This document shows positions 52,999 to 62,310 of a stretch of 64,000 bases of DNA, piece after piece; the stretch's first letter is position 1, and each line of letters starts with the position of its first letter. This DNA comes from Kriegella aquimaris. Its GTDB lineage: Bacteria; Bacteroidota; Bacteroidia; Flavobacteriales; Flavobacteriaceae. A program made the translations under genes and the position numbers. The notes beneath the pieces were generated by a model. It searched no databases. It saw only the letters and a program-made list of their open reading frames with translations, and was not told where the DNA came from. Location: NCBI RefSeq assembly GCF_900103215.1, contig NZ_FNGV01000002.1, positions 124,001 to 188,000 of the forward strand, given 5' to 3'.

Positions 52999-53610
52999 AT
53001 GCCACTAAAAGGAAAGTTGGTTACAAGGGGGGAGTCAGAAAGTCTATTGGTTATAGAACTTTCTAAAGGAAATGAAAAAGCTTTCCGGGCACTTTTTGAA
53101 ATGTATCGTAAGGACGTCTATTCCTATAGCCTCAGTTTACTCAAGTCTTCCGCCAATGCCAAGGAAATTGTTCAAGATGTATTTATGAAAGTTTGGCTAC
53201 ATCGTGAAAATTTAAACCCGGAGCTTTCTTTTAAATCTTTCCTTTTTACAATTACCAGAAATCTTTCCTTTAATTTCTTACAAAAAGCGGTCAATGACCG
53301 TAATCTGCGGCTTGCCATATTTCAGAAAACTCAAAAATTCCATAACCCCATAGACCGTCAAATTCAAGATGCAGAATACGAGTCGATGAGAAAAAGGGCC
53401 ATTGAGGGACTTTCTCCAAAACAAAGAATAATTTTTAATATGTCACGGGAAGAGTCAAAAAGCTACCAAGAAATCAGTAGTGAACTGGGAATTTCCGTTA
53501 GTACCGTAAAAAACCAGATGAGCAAATCTTTGGCACTCGTCAGGAATTTTCTTCAAGCAAATGCCGATTTCACGCTTGCATTAGTTGCGTTATGGCAGCT
53601 CTCAAACTAG
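52999..53610 (+). CDS. ECF RNA polymerase sigma factor (SusCD-linked family)
   Basis: A 203-residue extracytoplasmic-function sigma factor. Region 2 (~30-95: FRALFEMYRKDVYSYSLSLL, IVQDVFMKVWLHREN) binds core polymerase and the -10 element. Region 4 (~130-190: LSPKQRIIFNMSREESKSYQEIS and LGISVSTVKNQMSKSLALVR) recognises the -35. It belongs to the large Bacteroidota group paired with FecR anti-sigma factors and SusC receptors. Its gene leads the set FecR-SusC-SusD-LamG, and ligand binding at SusC should free it to activate that set. The FecR gene begins 152 bases later. Confidence 0.93.
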   Translation: MPLKGKLVTRGESESLLVIELSKGNEKAFRALFEMYRKDVYSYSLSLLKSSANAKEIVQDVFMKVWLHRENLNPELSFKSFLFTITRNLSFNFLQKAVNDRNLRLAIFQKTQKFHNPIDRQIQDAEYESMRKRAIEGLSPKQRIIFNMSREESKSYQEISSELGISVSTVKNQMSKSLALVRNFLQANADFTLALVALWQLSN

Positions 53611-53762
53611 ATAGACCAAGCGTAAAGATCACTTTTTCTTCGGTTTCAATCTTCAAGGTCTTTGAACTCATTCATTACACAATATTTTTTATTTAGAAAA
53701 AAAGTGACTAGACCATAGTACTTTTCCCTTTTTCAACTGTACTGTATATATAGAAAACGTTA

Positions 53763-54950
53763 ATGTATAACAAAAAAGAAATAAAAGGAGTACTGCAGAA
53801 GTTTGCTTTGAACAGGTGTACACCAGAAGAAATAGCTGAGCTAATTTCTTATTTTAAGGAAAATGCTTCTGTAGAAGATTTGCCGGCGGTAGAGGAAATA
53901 AATGCGTTGTTGTCGACGCATGAAATTCTAGATGTACAAGATGCCGATGCGATTTTTAAATGCATAATCGCAGCTGGAAAGAAACAAGAGGCAATCAAAT
54001 CGAACCGAACGAATCGCAAAAGAAAAATTTGGAAGTACACCACTGTTGCCGCAGCTGTCTTAATCGGATTCTTGGCCATTCCCTTTTTCTACCACTCATC
54101 CCTTACTATAGATTCTAAGAAATCTGTAGATTTTACATCTAGCCCAGAAGCGATTACGCTACAATTGCAGAATGGAAATATCGAGGTTATCTCAGAAAAC
54201 GGCAATTCACAAGTAACTGACGCAAAAGGCCAGGTGATAGGGAAACAAATGGGGAACCGATTGATTTATGATAGTTTGGCTGTTACTGAAGAATTGGTAT
54301 TCAACACCTTAAAGGTCCCGTTTGGCAAGAAATTCGAACTGCTTTTATCAGATGGTACAACGGCATACTTAAATGCCGGGACTTCCTTAAAGTATCCGGT
54401 AAAATTCTTGCCAGGAAAAGAAAGACAGGTATTCTTAGATGGAGAAGCTTTTTTTGATGTCACAAAAAATAAGAAAAGTGCATTTATTATTAATGCAGCA
54501 AAGCTCAACGTACGCGTTTTAGGAACCAAGTTTAATGTTTCAAATTATGCCGAAGATGATGTAACCGATGTCGTATTGGTCGAGGGTTCGGTCGGGCTGT
54601 ATGATTCGACTGAAAAGTTCGGCGGAAAAAATACAACCATGTTGACGCCGGGCCATAAGGGGAGCTTCTCAAAAGAAGAAGGTAGTATTGCTACTGAAAA
54701 AGTCAACACCGAAATTTATACCTCATGGATTCATGGTGATCTAATATTTCGAAATATGACGTTTGAAAATATTCTCAAAAAAATGGAGCGTAACTACAAC
54801 GTTTCCATTACCAATAAAAATGTTTCCTTGGCAAAGGAAAAATTTAACGCAAGCTTTAGAAAAGCACCTATCGATACGGTTTTGCAGTTTTTTAAAACTA
54901 CCTATGCTCTTGAAATTAGCAATAACGGAAGAGAAATAACTATAAAATAA
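53763..54950 (+). CDS. FecR-family anti-sigma factor
   Basis: A 395-residue inner-membrane regulator. The cytoplasmic N-terminal ~85 residues (LQKFALNRCTPEEIAELISYF) bind the sigma factor. One membrane span follows (YTTVAAAVLIGFLAIPFFYH), then the periplasmic FecR domain (LKVPFGKKFELLLSDGTTAYLN, FLDGEAFFDVTKNKKSAFII) and the C-terminal DUF4974/STN-like domain (WIHGDLIFRNMTFENILKKMERNY, AFRKAPIDTVLQFF-like). It relays the signal from the SusC STN domain to the sigma factor next door. The gene is followed by the receptor after a 160-base gap. Confidence 0.93.
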   Translation: MYNKKEIKGVLQKFALNRCTPEEIAELISYFKENASVEDLPAVEEINALLSTHEILDVQDADAIFKCIIAAGKKQEAIKSNRTNRKRKIWKYTTVAAAVLIGFLAIPFFYHSSLTIDSKKSVDFTSSPEAITLQLQNGNIEVISENGNSQVTDAKGQVIGKQMGNRLIYDSLAVTEELVFNTLKVPFGKKFELLLSDGTTAYLNAGTSLKYPVKFLPGKERQVFLDGEAFFDVTKNKKSAFIINAAKLNVRVLGTKFNVSNYAEDDVTDVVLVEGSVGLYDSTEKFGGKNTTMLTPGHKGSFSKEEGSIATEKVNTEIYTSWIHGDLIFRNMTFENILKKMERNYNVSITNKNVSLAKEKFNASFRKAPIDTVLQFFKTTYALEISNNGREITIK

Positions 54951-55110
54951 GAACCAATAGTAAATCGCCTATGATATAAAAAACCAAAACGCACCAAAGT
55001 AAATACAGAACAGAACGCCAACTTCATAAAAGAATCGGGAAATGTGCCAGCATTCCCCGATTTCGAAGATGTGGCCTAAAAAACAACCACTTTTAAAACA
55101 CCATAAAAAT

Positions 55111-58100
55111 ATGAAAAAACTTCTTAAGACTAGAGGAAGGTCCGGGTCTTTAAGTAAACTGTATTTTAAGATGAAAATAAGCACTCTTGTAATGTTTGCC
55201 GCCTTTTTTTCATTGCAGGCAAGTACGACATATTCGCAGCGTACCAAGATTACTTTGAACTTGCAAGATGTCACCGTAAAAACCGTGCTTGACCAGATAG
55301 AGGGCGGTACCGATTTTAGATTTGCCTATAAAATCAATGATGTCGATTTAAATCGAAAAGTGAATGTCGCTGTTCGTGACCAATTGGTAACTACCATTGT
55401 CAATGATATTTTTAAAAAAACGGAAACAGCCTTTAATGTAATAGGTCTTCAGATATTTCTGTTTAAAAAAAGTGTTCCGCAAGGGTTGAACTACACCAAG
55501 AACGAAGAAGAGAGTGTGTTGCAGGCTGATATAACAGGGACGGTATCGGACGAAGACGGTAATCCATTACCCGGGGCAAGCATTGTTGAAAAAGGAACCA
55601 CCAACGGTACCCAAACCGATTTTGATGGAAATTTCACTATTGCCGTCAGTGATTCTAATGCCATTTTGATTGTTTCATACATCGGTTTTGCGACTATCGA
55701 AGTGCCGAGCAATGGTCAGACGACGCTCAGTATACGGTTGAAAGAAAGTTCCGCAAGCCTTGATGAAGTGGTGGTAACCGCTTTAGGCATTAGTCGCGAT
55801 AAAAAAGGATTAGGGTATGCTGTTCAAGAAATTCAGGGTGATGATTTGAACGAAGCTCGTGAAACCAATTTTGTGAATTCTCTTTCTGGTAAGGTCGCCG
55901 GCGTGAACATATCATCTTCCGGTGCCGTAGGATCGTCATCTAGAATTATCATCAGGGGCGAAAGTTCACTTAATTTTAATGGAAATGAGCCACTGTACGT
56001 AATAGATGGGATTCCGATAGGAAATGCAGGAACGAGCAATTCAACAACTTCCGATTATGGCAATAGTTCTGCGGAAATAAACCCCGCCGATATCGAGTCG
56101 GTAACTGTTCTTAAAGGGCCGGCGGCCTCGGCACTCTATGGCTCACGTGCTGCGAATGGGGTAATTGTAATCACCACTAAGACAGGCGAAGATAGTCAAG
56201 GACTTGGAGTAAGCGTGACAACAGGCACGACAATGGAAAGTTTACTACGGCTTCCAAAATTCCAGGATCAATTTGGGGGCGGAGCCAATGGAAATTATGA
56301 AGGGTCGAACTTCGGGGCCGATTGGTCTATTTACCCAAGCGGCATTCGCGATGGCTATGACGAAAGTTGGGGGCCACGGTTGAATGTAGGCACGCTCGAA
56401 AGACAATTTCAGTCTCCTACTTTAGGGCGTATGCGTGGGGGCGATGTTGCCAACCCAAATAGAGGAGAGGTTATACCTACTCCTTGGATTTCCTACCCCA
56501 ACAATATTCGTGATTTTTTTACCACAGGTCGCACCTACTTTAATAATGTGGCCCTTACGGGAGGGAACGAAAAAGGAAATTATAGACTCTCGTATACGAA
56601 CGTAGACCAAACGGGTATTGTACCAAACAATGATCTTCAAAGAAATACTGTTGCACTCCGAGGTAGTTATAAGTTTACCGACAAGTTTAGTGTCGACGCT
56701 TCAATGAACTATGTGAATACAACGAGTACCAATAGACCAGAAACAGGGTACGGCCGTAATTCGCTGATGTATTTTATGAACTGGTCTGTGCGTAATATGG
56801 ATATCAATTCTCTTAGGGATTATTGGCAAGAGGGTTTTGAAGGAACAAGACAGTTTCAATACAACTATGGTGAAAACCATAACAATCCCTTCTTCTATCA
56901 ATATGAGAACACCAAAGGACAAGATAAACACCGGTTGTTTGGAAACATAAGCTTAAATTATGATTTCACCGATCATTTATCACTTATGCTACGCGGTGGT
57001 ACCGATGTATATAATGATTTTCGACCCATGCAATGGGCGCTGAGTACTGTAGGTTATGAAAACGGAAGGTATCAAGAAGTATCTCAGTTTTTTGAAGAAC
57101 GGAATTACGATTTCTTATTACGTTACAACAATAGCATCGGCCAAGATTTTAATTATAACGTTTCCGTTGGTGGTAACCAAATGAAACGGAGTACCAGATA
57201 TAGATTGGCTCTAGCCCCTGAATTGTTGGTGCCAGATGTATATTCGTTGTCCAATAGCGCATCAGACGTAGTTATCAATGCATCGAACAGCGAAAAGGCT
57301 ATTAATAGTTTTTATGCCTTTGCCCAGTTCGATTACCTGAGTATGTTCTACTTAGATATTACGGCGCGAAATGATTGGTCAAGTACGCTGCCTGCTGAGA
57401 ACAACTCATATTTTTATCCCTCTGTCTCTTTTAGCGCTTTGCTGGATAAGGCACTATCGATGCCCGATTGGGTAACATTGGCCAAGCTTCGATTGGGCGC
57501 TGCTCAAGTAGGTAGCGACACTGAACCCTACAATCTGTACGACACCTTTAATTTTCAACAACCATGGGGCAGTGTCTATGCATTGGCAAGTGGTTCCAGT
57601 TTGAAAAACAACAATCTAAAGCCTGAAAGTATCACTACCTATGAAATTGGTACCGATCTACGATTCTTTAATAACCGTATCGGTTTAGATTTTACATATT
57701 ACAATACAACTTCGAAAAACCAGATTATCAGTATTCCATTGGCGGCATCAACAAGTTATGCAGGGCGCATAATCAACGCTGGTGAAATACAAAATCGAGG
57801 TTTTGAAGTCATGTTGAATATGACGCCATTGCAAATTGTAGACGGATTGAAATGGGATATCTCCCTGAATTTTTCAAAGAATGAGGGTGAAGTAATTGAG
57901 CTGGCGGAAGGTATTACTTCTATTACGCAAAGCGCACCGGGAGAAGATGCTTCGATACAAGCTAGGGTCGGAGAACGAATGGGGGCTATTTGGGGTCCCG
58001 GTTACCAACGTGTAGAAAGTGGCCCTTTGGCCGGTGAAATAATAATTGGGGCAAGCGGTATTCCAGAGAGTACGGATGAAGATATTTATTTGGGAAATAT

Positions 58101-58698
58101 AAACCCTGATTGGATTGGAAGTGCCTCAAATACCTTTACCTATAAGAATGTTAGCCTGTCGGCCCTTGTAGACGTTCACTACGGCGGAAAATTTGTATCG
58201 CGTTTTTATAATAAAGCGGTCGGCGCAGGTCAATTGATCGAAAGTGCAGAGGGTAGGTCGGCAAGGGCTGTTGGCACTGAATATGATGATCCTTATTATA
58301 TGGTTGGTGCGGCTTTGGTCGATGGCATCTACGTCGAGAATTCTACGAGTACCGATGGCACCTATAGTGCAGGTGTGTATGGCACCGATGCGAGAAGTTT
58401 TCATAAAGCACGTTTGGATCATATTAGTGAAGGCCAATTGTTTGATGCAACTTATGTTAAACTTCGTGAACTCAAATTGGGCTATAGGTTCCCCAAAGAA
58501 CATTTGGGTAGTCTTCTTAAAGATGCGCAGGTTTCAATTGTCGGGAGGAATTTATTCCTATGGACACCCAAAAGCAATCAACATTTTGACCCAGAGGTGG
58601 CTGTCGCCACTGGCGGAGGAGGATTGGTTCCGGGGTTTGAAAACATGAGCCTTCCTTCTACTAAAAGTTTGGGAATCAATTTGAGCCTGAAATTTTAA
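55111..58698 (+). CDS. SusC/RagA-type TonB-linked outer-membrane receptor with STN domain
   Basis: A 1195-residue receptor from the ATG at 55111 (MKKLLKTRGRSGSLSKL); the frame is open to 55042 but a start there is less likely. The signal core is LVMFAAFFSLQASTTYSQ. An STN domain (~45-115: LQDVTVKTVLDQIEGGTDFRFAY) shows that it signals to the FecR protein. A carboxypeptidase-like beta-sandwich (ITGTVSDEDGNPLPGASIV) leads to a TonB box/plug region (SLDEVVVTALGISRDKKGLGYAV, IIIRGESSLNF, LYVIDGIPIG, VLKGPAASALYGSRAANGVI) and a large barrel. It should import an oligomeric ligand with the SusD protein 18 bases downstream. Confidence 0.95.
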   Translation: MKKLLKTRGRSGSLSKLYFKMKISTLVMFAAFFSLQASTTYSQRTKITLNLQDVTVKTVLDQIEGGTDFRFAYKINDVDLNRKVNVAVRDQLVTTIVNDIFKKTETAFNVIGLQIFLFKKSVPQGLNYTKNEEESVLQADITGTVSDEDGNPLPGASIVEKGTTNGTQTDFDGNFTIAVSDSNAILIVSYIGFATIEVPSNGQTTLSIRLKESSASLDEVVVTALGISRDKKGLGYAVQEIQGDDLNEARETNFVNSLSGKVAGVNISSSGAVGSSSRIIIRGESSLNFNGNEPLYVIDGIPIGNAGTSNSTTSDYGNSSAEINPADIESVTVLKGPAASALYGSRAANGVIVITTKTGEDSQGLGVSVTTGTTMESLLRLPKFQDQFGGGANGNYEGSNFGADWSIYPSGIRDGYDESWGPRLNVGTLERQFQSPTLGRMRGGDVANPNRGEVIPTPWISYPNNIRDFFTTGRTYFNNVALTGGNEKGNYRLSYTNVDQTGIVPNNDLQRNTVALRGSYKFTDKFSVDASMNYVNTTSTNRPETGYGRNSLMYFMNWSVRNMDINSLRDYWQEGFEGTRQFQYNYGENHNNPFFYQYENTKGQDKHRLFGNISLNYDFTDHLSLMLRGGTDVYNDFRPMQWALSTVGYENGRYQEVSQFFEERNYDFLLRYNNSIGQDFNYNVSVGGNQMKRSTRYRLALAPELLVPDVYSLSNSASDVVINASNSEKAINSFYAFAQFDYLSMFYLDITARNDWSSTLPAENNSYFYPSVSFSALLDKALSMPDWVTLAKLRLGAAQVGSDTEPYNLYDTFNFQQPWGSVYALASGSSLKNNNLKPESITTYEIGTDLRFFNNRIGLDFTYYNTTSKNQIISIPLAASTSYAGRIINAGEIQNRGFEVMLNMTPLQIVDGLKWDISLNFSKNEGEVIELAEGITSITQSAPGEDASIQARVGERMGAIWGPGYQRVESGPLAGEIIIGASGIPESTDEDIYLGNINPDWIGSASNTFTYKNVSLSALVDVHYGGKFVSRFYNKAVGAGQLIESAEGRSARAVGTEYDDPYYMVGAALVDGIYVENSTSTDGTYSAGVYGTDARSFHKARLDHISEGQLFDATYVKLRELKLGYRFPKEHLGSLLKDAQVSIVGRNLFLWTPKSNQHFDPEVAVATGGGGLVPGFENMSLPSTKSLGINLSLKF

Positions 58699-58715
58699 TC
58701 ATTTAAAAAAGCATC

Positions 58716-60236
58716 ATGAAAAATATACTTTCAAACATAATAATCGGGCTATGCACTATGCTGCTGCTCTTTTCATGCACCAAAGATTTCGAGGAAATCA
58801 ACACCAATCCGAATCAAGCGGATCGCTTGACAAATCCCGGACTTTTACTGCCCAGTATAATCAGGGAAACCTCGAACCGAAACTGGGACAATTCATTTGA
58901 TAGATTTGCCGTTGTTTCGGATCAAGTCGCCAATCAGTTTGCCAGTACCTTTTTAGATTGGACTCGATTAGATTCCGACCGTTTCTTTTGGAGCAATTAC
59001 GATAAAATAAAAGACCTTGATAAGTTGATTGCAATTTCCGAAGAGCAAGGACTTGCCAATTACAAGGGAGTCGCCATGGTGATGAGAGCGTGGCTCTTTC
59101 AGGGGATTACCGATAATTTTGGTGCAATTCCCTATACCGAGGCTGGCAAGGCACAAGACGATATCAATTTTCCCGAATACGATTCCCAAGAAATGGTTTA
59201 TGCCGGAATTTTGAGTGAATTGGAAACGGCCAATCAGCTTTTGGGAAGTACCAATGAATTGGTTCTCGGCGATATTTTGTACAACGGTGACATCACTGGA
59301 TGGAAAAAATTTGCCAATGGTCTTCGGCTGCGAATTCTACTGCGTCAATCGGGCAGAAAAGACCCATCTGCCGAAATGCAGCAAATTTTAGGCAACCCTA
59401 CGACGTATCCTATTTTTACTTCCGATGAAGATCAGGCAGCACTACAGTACCTAACCGATTTGGGCAATGAACATCCATCATTTCGCGGTAATGTCAGCGA
59501 TTGGGCTTCATCATCAAGATTGTCGACCACAATGGAGGCCATTTTAAAATCGATGAACGATCCACGCTTGACCGTTTTCGCAATGCCCACACCAGCTTCG
59601 GCAAACACCGACACTCCCGAATATGGGGGAGTCCCCAATGGTATTCAAGACATTGAACAGTGGAATGGGGGGTCGGCAAATCATTCGGCCATCGGTCTCC
59701 TTTGGGCACCACAGCAGTTTGCGCCCGATATGGCATCGGAGAACGCGGCGCAAAGTATCTTGATGTCGTATTCGGAGTTACAATTTATTCTTGCCGAAGC
59801 TCGTGAACTGGGCTATATAACTTCCGGTACAGCGGAAACCTACTATTTAAATGGCGTACGAAACCAATTTGATTATTATGCTTCACGCATACCCGAGCAC
59901 TTTGTACTGCCTACCGCGAACGAAGTGATTCCACCAACTACCTATTACACCCAAGATAGTGTGGCCTATACAGGAACCCAACAAGATAAATTGAATAAAA
60001 TCTATATTCAGAAATGGCTTTCGTTATTCTTAGTCGGGTCAGAAGCATGGTCACATTGGCGAAGAGTTGGGGTTCCCGAGATTACACCGGGGCCAAATAG
60101 TGTAGGGTATATTCCGGTTAGATACCTGTATCCAGCCGATGAGCAACGCCTGAACCTTGAAAACTATAATGAGGGTGTCGAATTATTGGGTGGCCCAGAC
60201 GATCTTACAACCCCAGTGTGGTGGGATGTCGATTAA
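58716..60236 (+). CDS. SusD/RagB-type nutrient-binding outer-membrane lipoprotein
   Basis: A 506-residue surface lipoprotein with signal IIIGLCTMLLLFSC (Cys21 lipidated). It is of the SusD-like group 2 type: KDFEEINTNPNQADRLTNPG after the lipid site is the classic opening, and the TPR helices (e.g. YKGVAMVMRAWLFQGITDNFG and EMVYAGILSELETANQLLG) surround a ligand pocket. It caps the SusC barrel and delivers ligand to it. The C-terminus (VRYLYPADEQRLNLENY) is typical. The gene is 18 bases after the receptor and 42 before the LamG lipoprotein, within one operon. Confidence 0.94.
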   Translation: MKNILSNIIIGLCTMLLLFSCTKDFEEINTNPNQADRLTNPGLLLPSIIRETSNRNWDNSFDRFAVVSDQVANQFASTFLDWTRLDSDRFFWSNYDKIKDLDKLIAISEEQGLANYKGVAMVMRAWLFQGITDNFGAIPYTEAGKAQDDINFPEYDSQEMVYAGILSELETANQLLGSTNELVLGDILYNGDITGWKKFANGLRLRILLRQSGRKDPSAEMQQILGNPTTYPIFTSDEDQAALQYLTDLGNEHPSFRGNVSDWASSSRLSTTMEAILKSMNDPRLTVFAMPTPASANTDTPEYGGVPNGIQDIEQWNGGSANHSAIGLLWAPQQFAPDMASENAAQSILMSYSELQFILAEARELGYITSGTAETYYLNGVRNQFDYYASRIPEHFVLPTANEVIPPTTYYTQDSVAYTGTQQDKLNKIYIQKWLSLFLVGSEAWSHWRRVGVPEITPGPNSVGYIPVRYLYPADEQRLNLENYNEGVELLGGPDDLTTPVWWDVD

Positions 60237-60277
60237 TTCAAAAAAACAATAATCAGAGCTTTAAAATATATTAGATC

Positions 60278-61831
60278 ATGAAAAAAATAGAATCCAAAAT
60301 AAAATATCGTTCCTTTATTTTCACCCTCTTGGGCCTCTTTGCTTTCTTACTTTCCTGTGAGAATGACCTCGAAGATGAAATAGACATTGTTAATCCGTAT
60401 GTGGTAAGTTACAATCCAGTACCCGGGGTTGATGGGGTTGCTTTGAATAGTAACCTAGTTTTGACCTTCGATGATATCGTTTATAAAGGTAGCGGCAAGA
60501 TTACCATTACTTCTGACGTTGAGTTGGCCAAGCAGGTTATAGACGTTAACGACGAAGCAGTTACTATTAGTAACGTTGGCCGTGTTATGACCATAAATCC
60601 ACAAGACTTTTTGTCGGGGAGGGATTATCAAGTGGTAATCGATAGGGGAATTGTAGTCGACAGCACGGGAAATGCCTATTTTGGAATGCCCGATAATGAA
60701 ACTTGGACTTTTAAGAGTGGTGGCAACGCTAGAGATTTAGATGCGCCGGAACTGGCAACACAATCTCCCACCGATGATGACACAGAAGCTTCTGTCTTTG
60801 GCCTTGTTTTGACGTTCAATGAGGGGGTCAAGACGGCAGCCGGAAGTTTTGTCATCTATGATGCCAGTACCGATGCTCCAGTTCACACGATCGATGCCGA
60901 AGGTGAAATGCTCGTTATTGATGAAGACAAATTGTCGATTACCTATCCCGCACCACTTTCCTTTGATACGAACTATTATGTACAGTTCGAATCAGGTGTG
61001 GTGAAAGATATTGCGGGCAATCCTTTTGGTGGGATAACCGATGCTACAACCTGGAATTTCAAGACTGTCGCTGGTAGTGGAACCGATTTGGTAGTCCATT
61101 TACCCTTTGATAGCGACCTTGCAGATATTAGTGGTAATAAATTTGATGCGACTTTGGGCGAAACGGCTACTGCCGATGTTTCATTTGAGAACGACGCTAC
61201 AAGAGGTGGGGTAATTCGATTTAATGCGGGATCATATGCAAGACTTCCGGTACATCCCTTGTTAAGGTCAGTTGAAGCAACCGATGATTTTAGTGTTAAT
61301 CTATGGATAAAATTGGCGGGTACCGATTCTGACCCGGCCATTATCGGTAATAAAGACTGGGGCAGCGGTGGAAATCCAGGATGGTTGCTGGCTACTGACG
61401 ACGGTCATGAATACGCACCAGGTAATGGTACCGATCACGGTTGGATCGTTAATATTGCAGATGACCCTAAAAACGATAATAGAATGGATTGGAGGGCTGC
61501 CGCGACAACACCTCAGGCACCTGCTTTATCCGATGACCAATGGCATATGGTTACCATGGTCTTTGATAGAACAAATTCTGAATTATCGGTTTACATCGAC
61601 GGACAAGAGTTTGAAAGTAGCGCAATTGCATCGTCATTTGATTTAAGTACGGTACCCGGTCCACTTTATGACACGGTTAATGACTACCCCATTACTATTT
61701 GGGAAGATGTCACAGGAGCCTATAATGCCAGCGATGATCGCAGAGGAGCCATGACCGGACTAATGGATGAATTAAAAATTTATAACAAAGCACTTTCACT
61801 GACGGAAGTCACAGCTTTGTTCGCCGAGTAA
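60278..61831 (+). CDS. Surface lipoprotein with Ig-like domains and a LamG domain
   Basis: A 517-residue exported protein with lipoprotein signal (FTLLGLFAFLLSC, Cys27). Two Big_5-type Ig-like domains follow: NPVPGVDGVALNSNLVLTFDD ... GRDYQVVIDRGIVVDSTGN (~40-145), and QSPTDDDTEASVFGLVLTFNE ... TNYYVQFESGVVKDIAGNPF (~155-255). A concanavalin-like LamG domain (~265-517) begins VHLPFDSDLADISGNKFDATLG and ends LMDELKIYNKALSLTEVTALF. The latter is a common carbohydrate-binding fold. It probably helps capture ligand at the surface for the receptor pair. A terminator lies just downstream. Confidence 0.9.
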   Translation: MKKIESKIKYRSFIFTLLGLFAFLLSCENDLEDEIDIVNPYVVSYNPVPGVDGVALNSNLVLTFDDIVYKGSGKITITSDVELAKQVIDVNDEAVTISNVGRVMTINPQDFLSGRDYQVVIDRGIVVDSTGNAYFGMPDNETWTFKSGGNARDLDAPELATQSPTDDDTEASVFGLVLTFNEGVKTAAGSFVIYDASTDAPVHTIDAEGEMLVIDEDKLSITYPAPLSFDTNYYVQFESGVVKDIAGNPFGGITDATTWNFKTVAGSGTDLVVHLPFDSDLADISGNKFDATLGETATADVSFENDATRGGVIRFNAGSYARLPVHPLLRSVEATDDFSVNLWIKLAGTDSDPAIIGNKDWGSGGNPGWLLATDDGHEYAPGNGTDHGWIVNIADDPKNDNRMDWRAAATTPQAPALSDDQWHMVTMVFDRTNSELSVYIDGQEFESSAIASSFDLSTVPGPLYDTVNDYPITIWEDVTGAYNASDDRRGAMTGLMDELKIYNKALSLTEVTALFAE

Positions 61832-61882
61832 AATAGGTTGAAAAATAGTATTTGATTTGTTTTATTATTTAGTAATTAGTAC

Positions 61883-61914
61883 AAAAAGGCCTCGTTGATA
61901 TGAGGCCTTTTTTT
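61883..61914 (+). terminator. Terminator of the SusCD-type operon
   Basis: AAAAAGGCCTC and GAGGCCTTTTT form an 11-bp stem with a short loop, ending in a run of seven Ts. It lies about 55 bases after the LamG lipoprotein stop and is the clearest terminator in the window. Confidence 0.88.
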
Positions 61915-62135
61915 GCAAATGCGGGTTAATTTTTTTTGGGTAAATAACACTGTAGTCCGTCAAGGGATACCGTATCGATTATATTTGATACACGTTACAC
62001 GCAAAAATATTTATGCATATTTTTTAAAAATGCTTAAAATAAAGTGAGGCCTTTTTTAAGGAACATGACTTACCTTTTCAATCCATTGCTACTTGGCATC
62101 CCATCTGCCCCAACTAGTAAAGGTTTAACGAGCCA

Positions 62136-62252
62136 ATGAATAATTTTAAGTTGTTCTTAAATTACGAGTCTTCAGAACACATTGAGGTTGATTTGGCCAC
62201 AGGCAAAATATTGGATAGGAACAAAGAGCATAATGAGTTTTTAAGAAAATAA
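62136..62252 (+). CDS. Possible 38-residue small protein
   Basis: An ATG at 62136 opens a 38-codon frame, MNNFKLFLNYESSEHIEVDL onward and ending NEFLRK, with a balanced, soluble, coding-like composition and a TAA TAA pair at the end. No family is recognised and there is no strong ribosome site. The SDR gene begins 58 bases later. Chance is possible at this length. Confidence 0.3.
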   Translation: MNNFKLFLNYESSEHIEVDLATGKILDRNKEHNEFLRK

Positions 62253-62310
62253 TAACGGCACAGATTTTCTTTTTATTTAGCAGAATTATAATTTCACATA
62301 AAACAGACTA

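Larger units (their letters stand above)
61832..62310. other. 479-bp gap with terminator and possible small ORF
   Basis: The stretch starts with the terminator of the SusCD-type operon and ends at the SDR gene. It contains a 38-residue frame (62136-62252) and a TATATTTG at 61980-61987 that fits a -7 element on the plus strand but serves no clear gene. A second GAGGCCTTTTTT, matching the terminator's 3' arm, recurs near 62046. No known RNA family is recognised. Confidence 0.5.
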
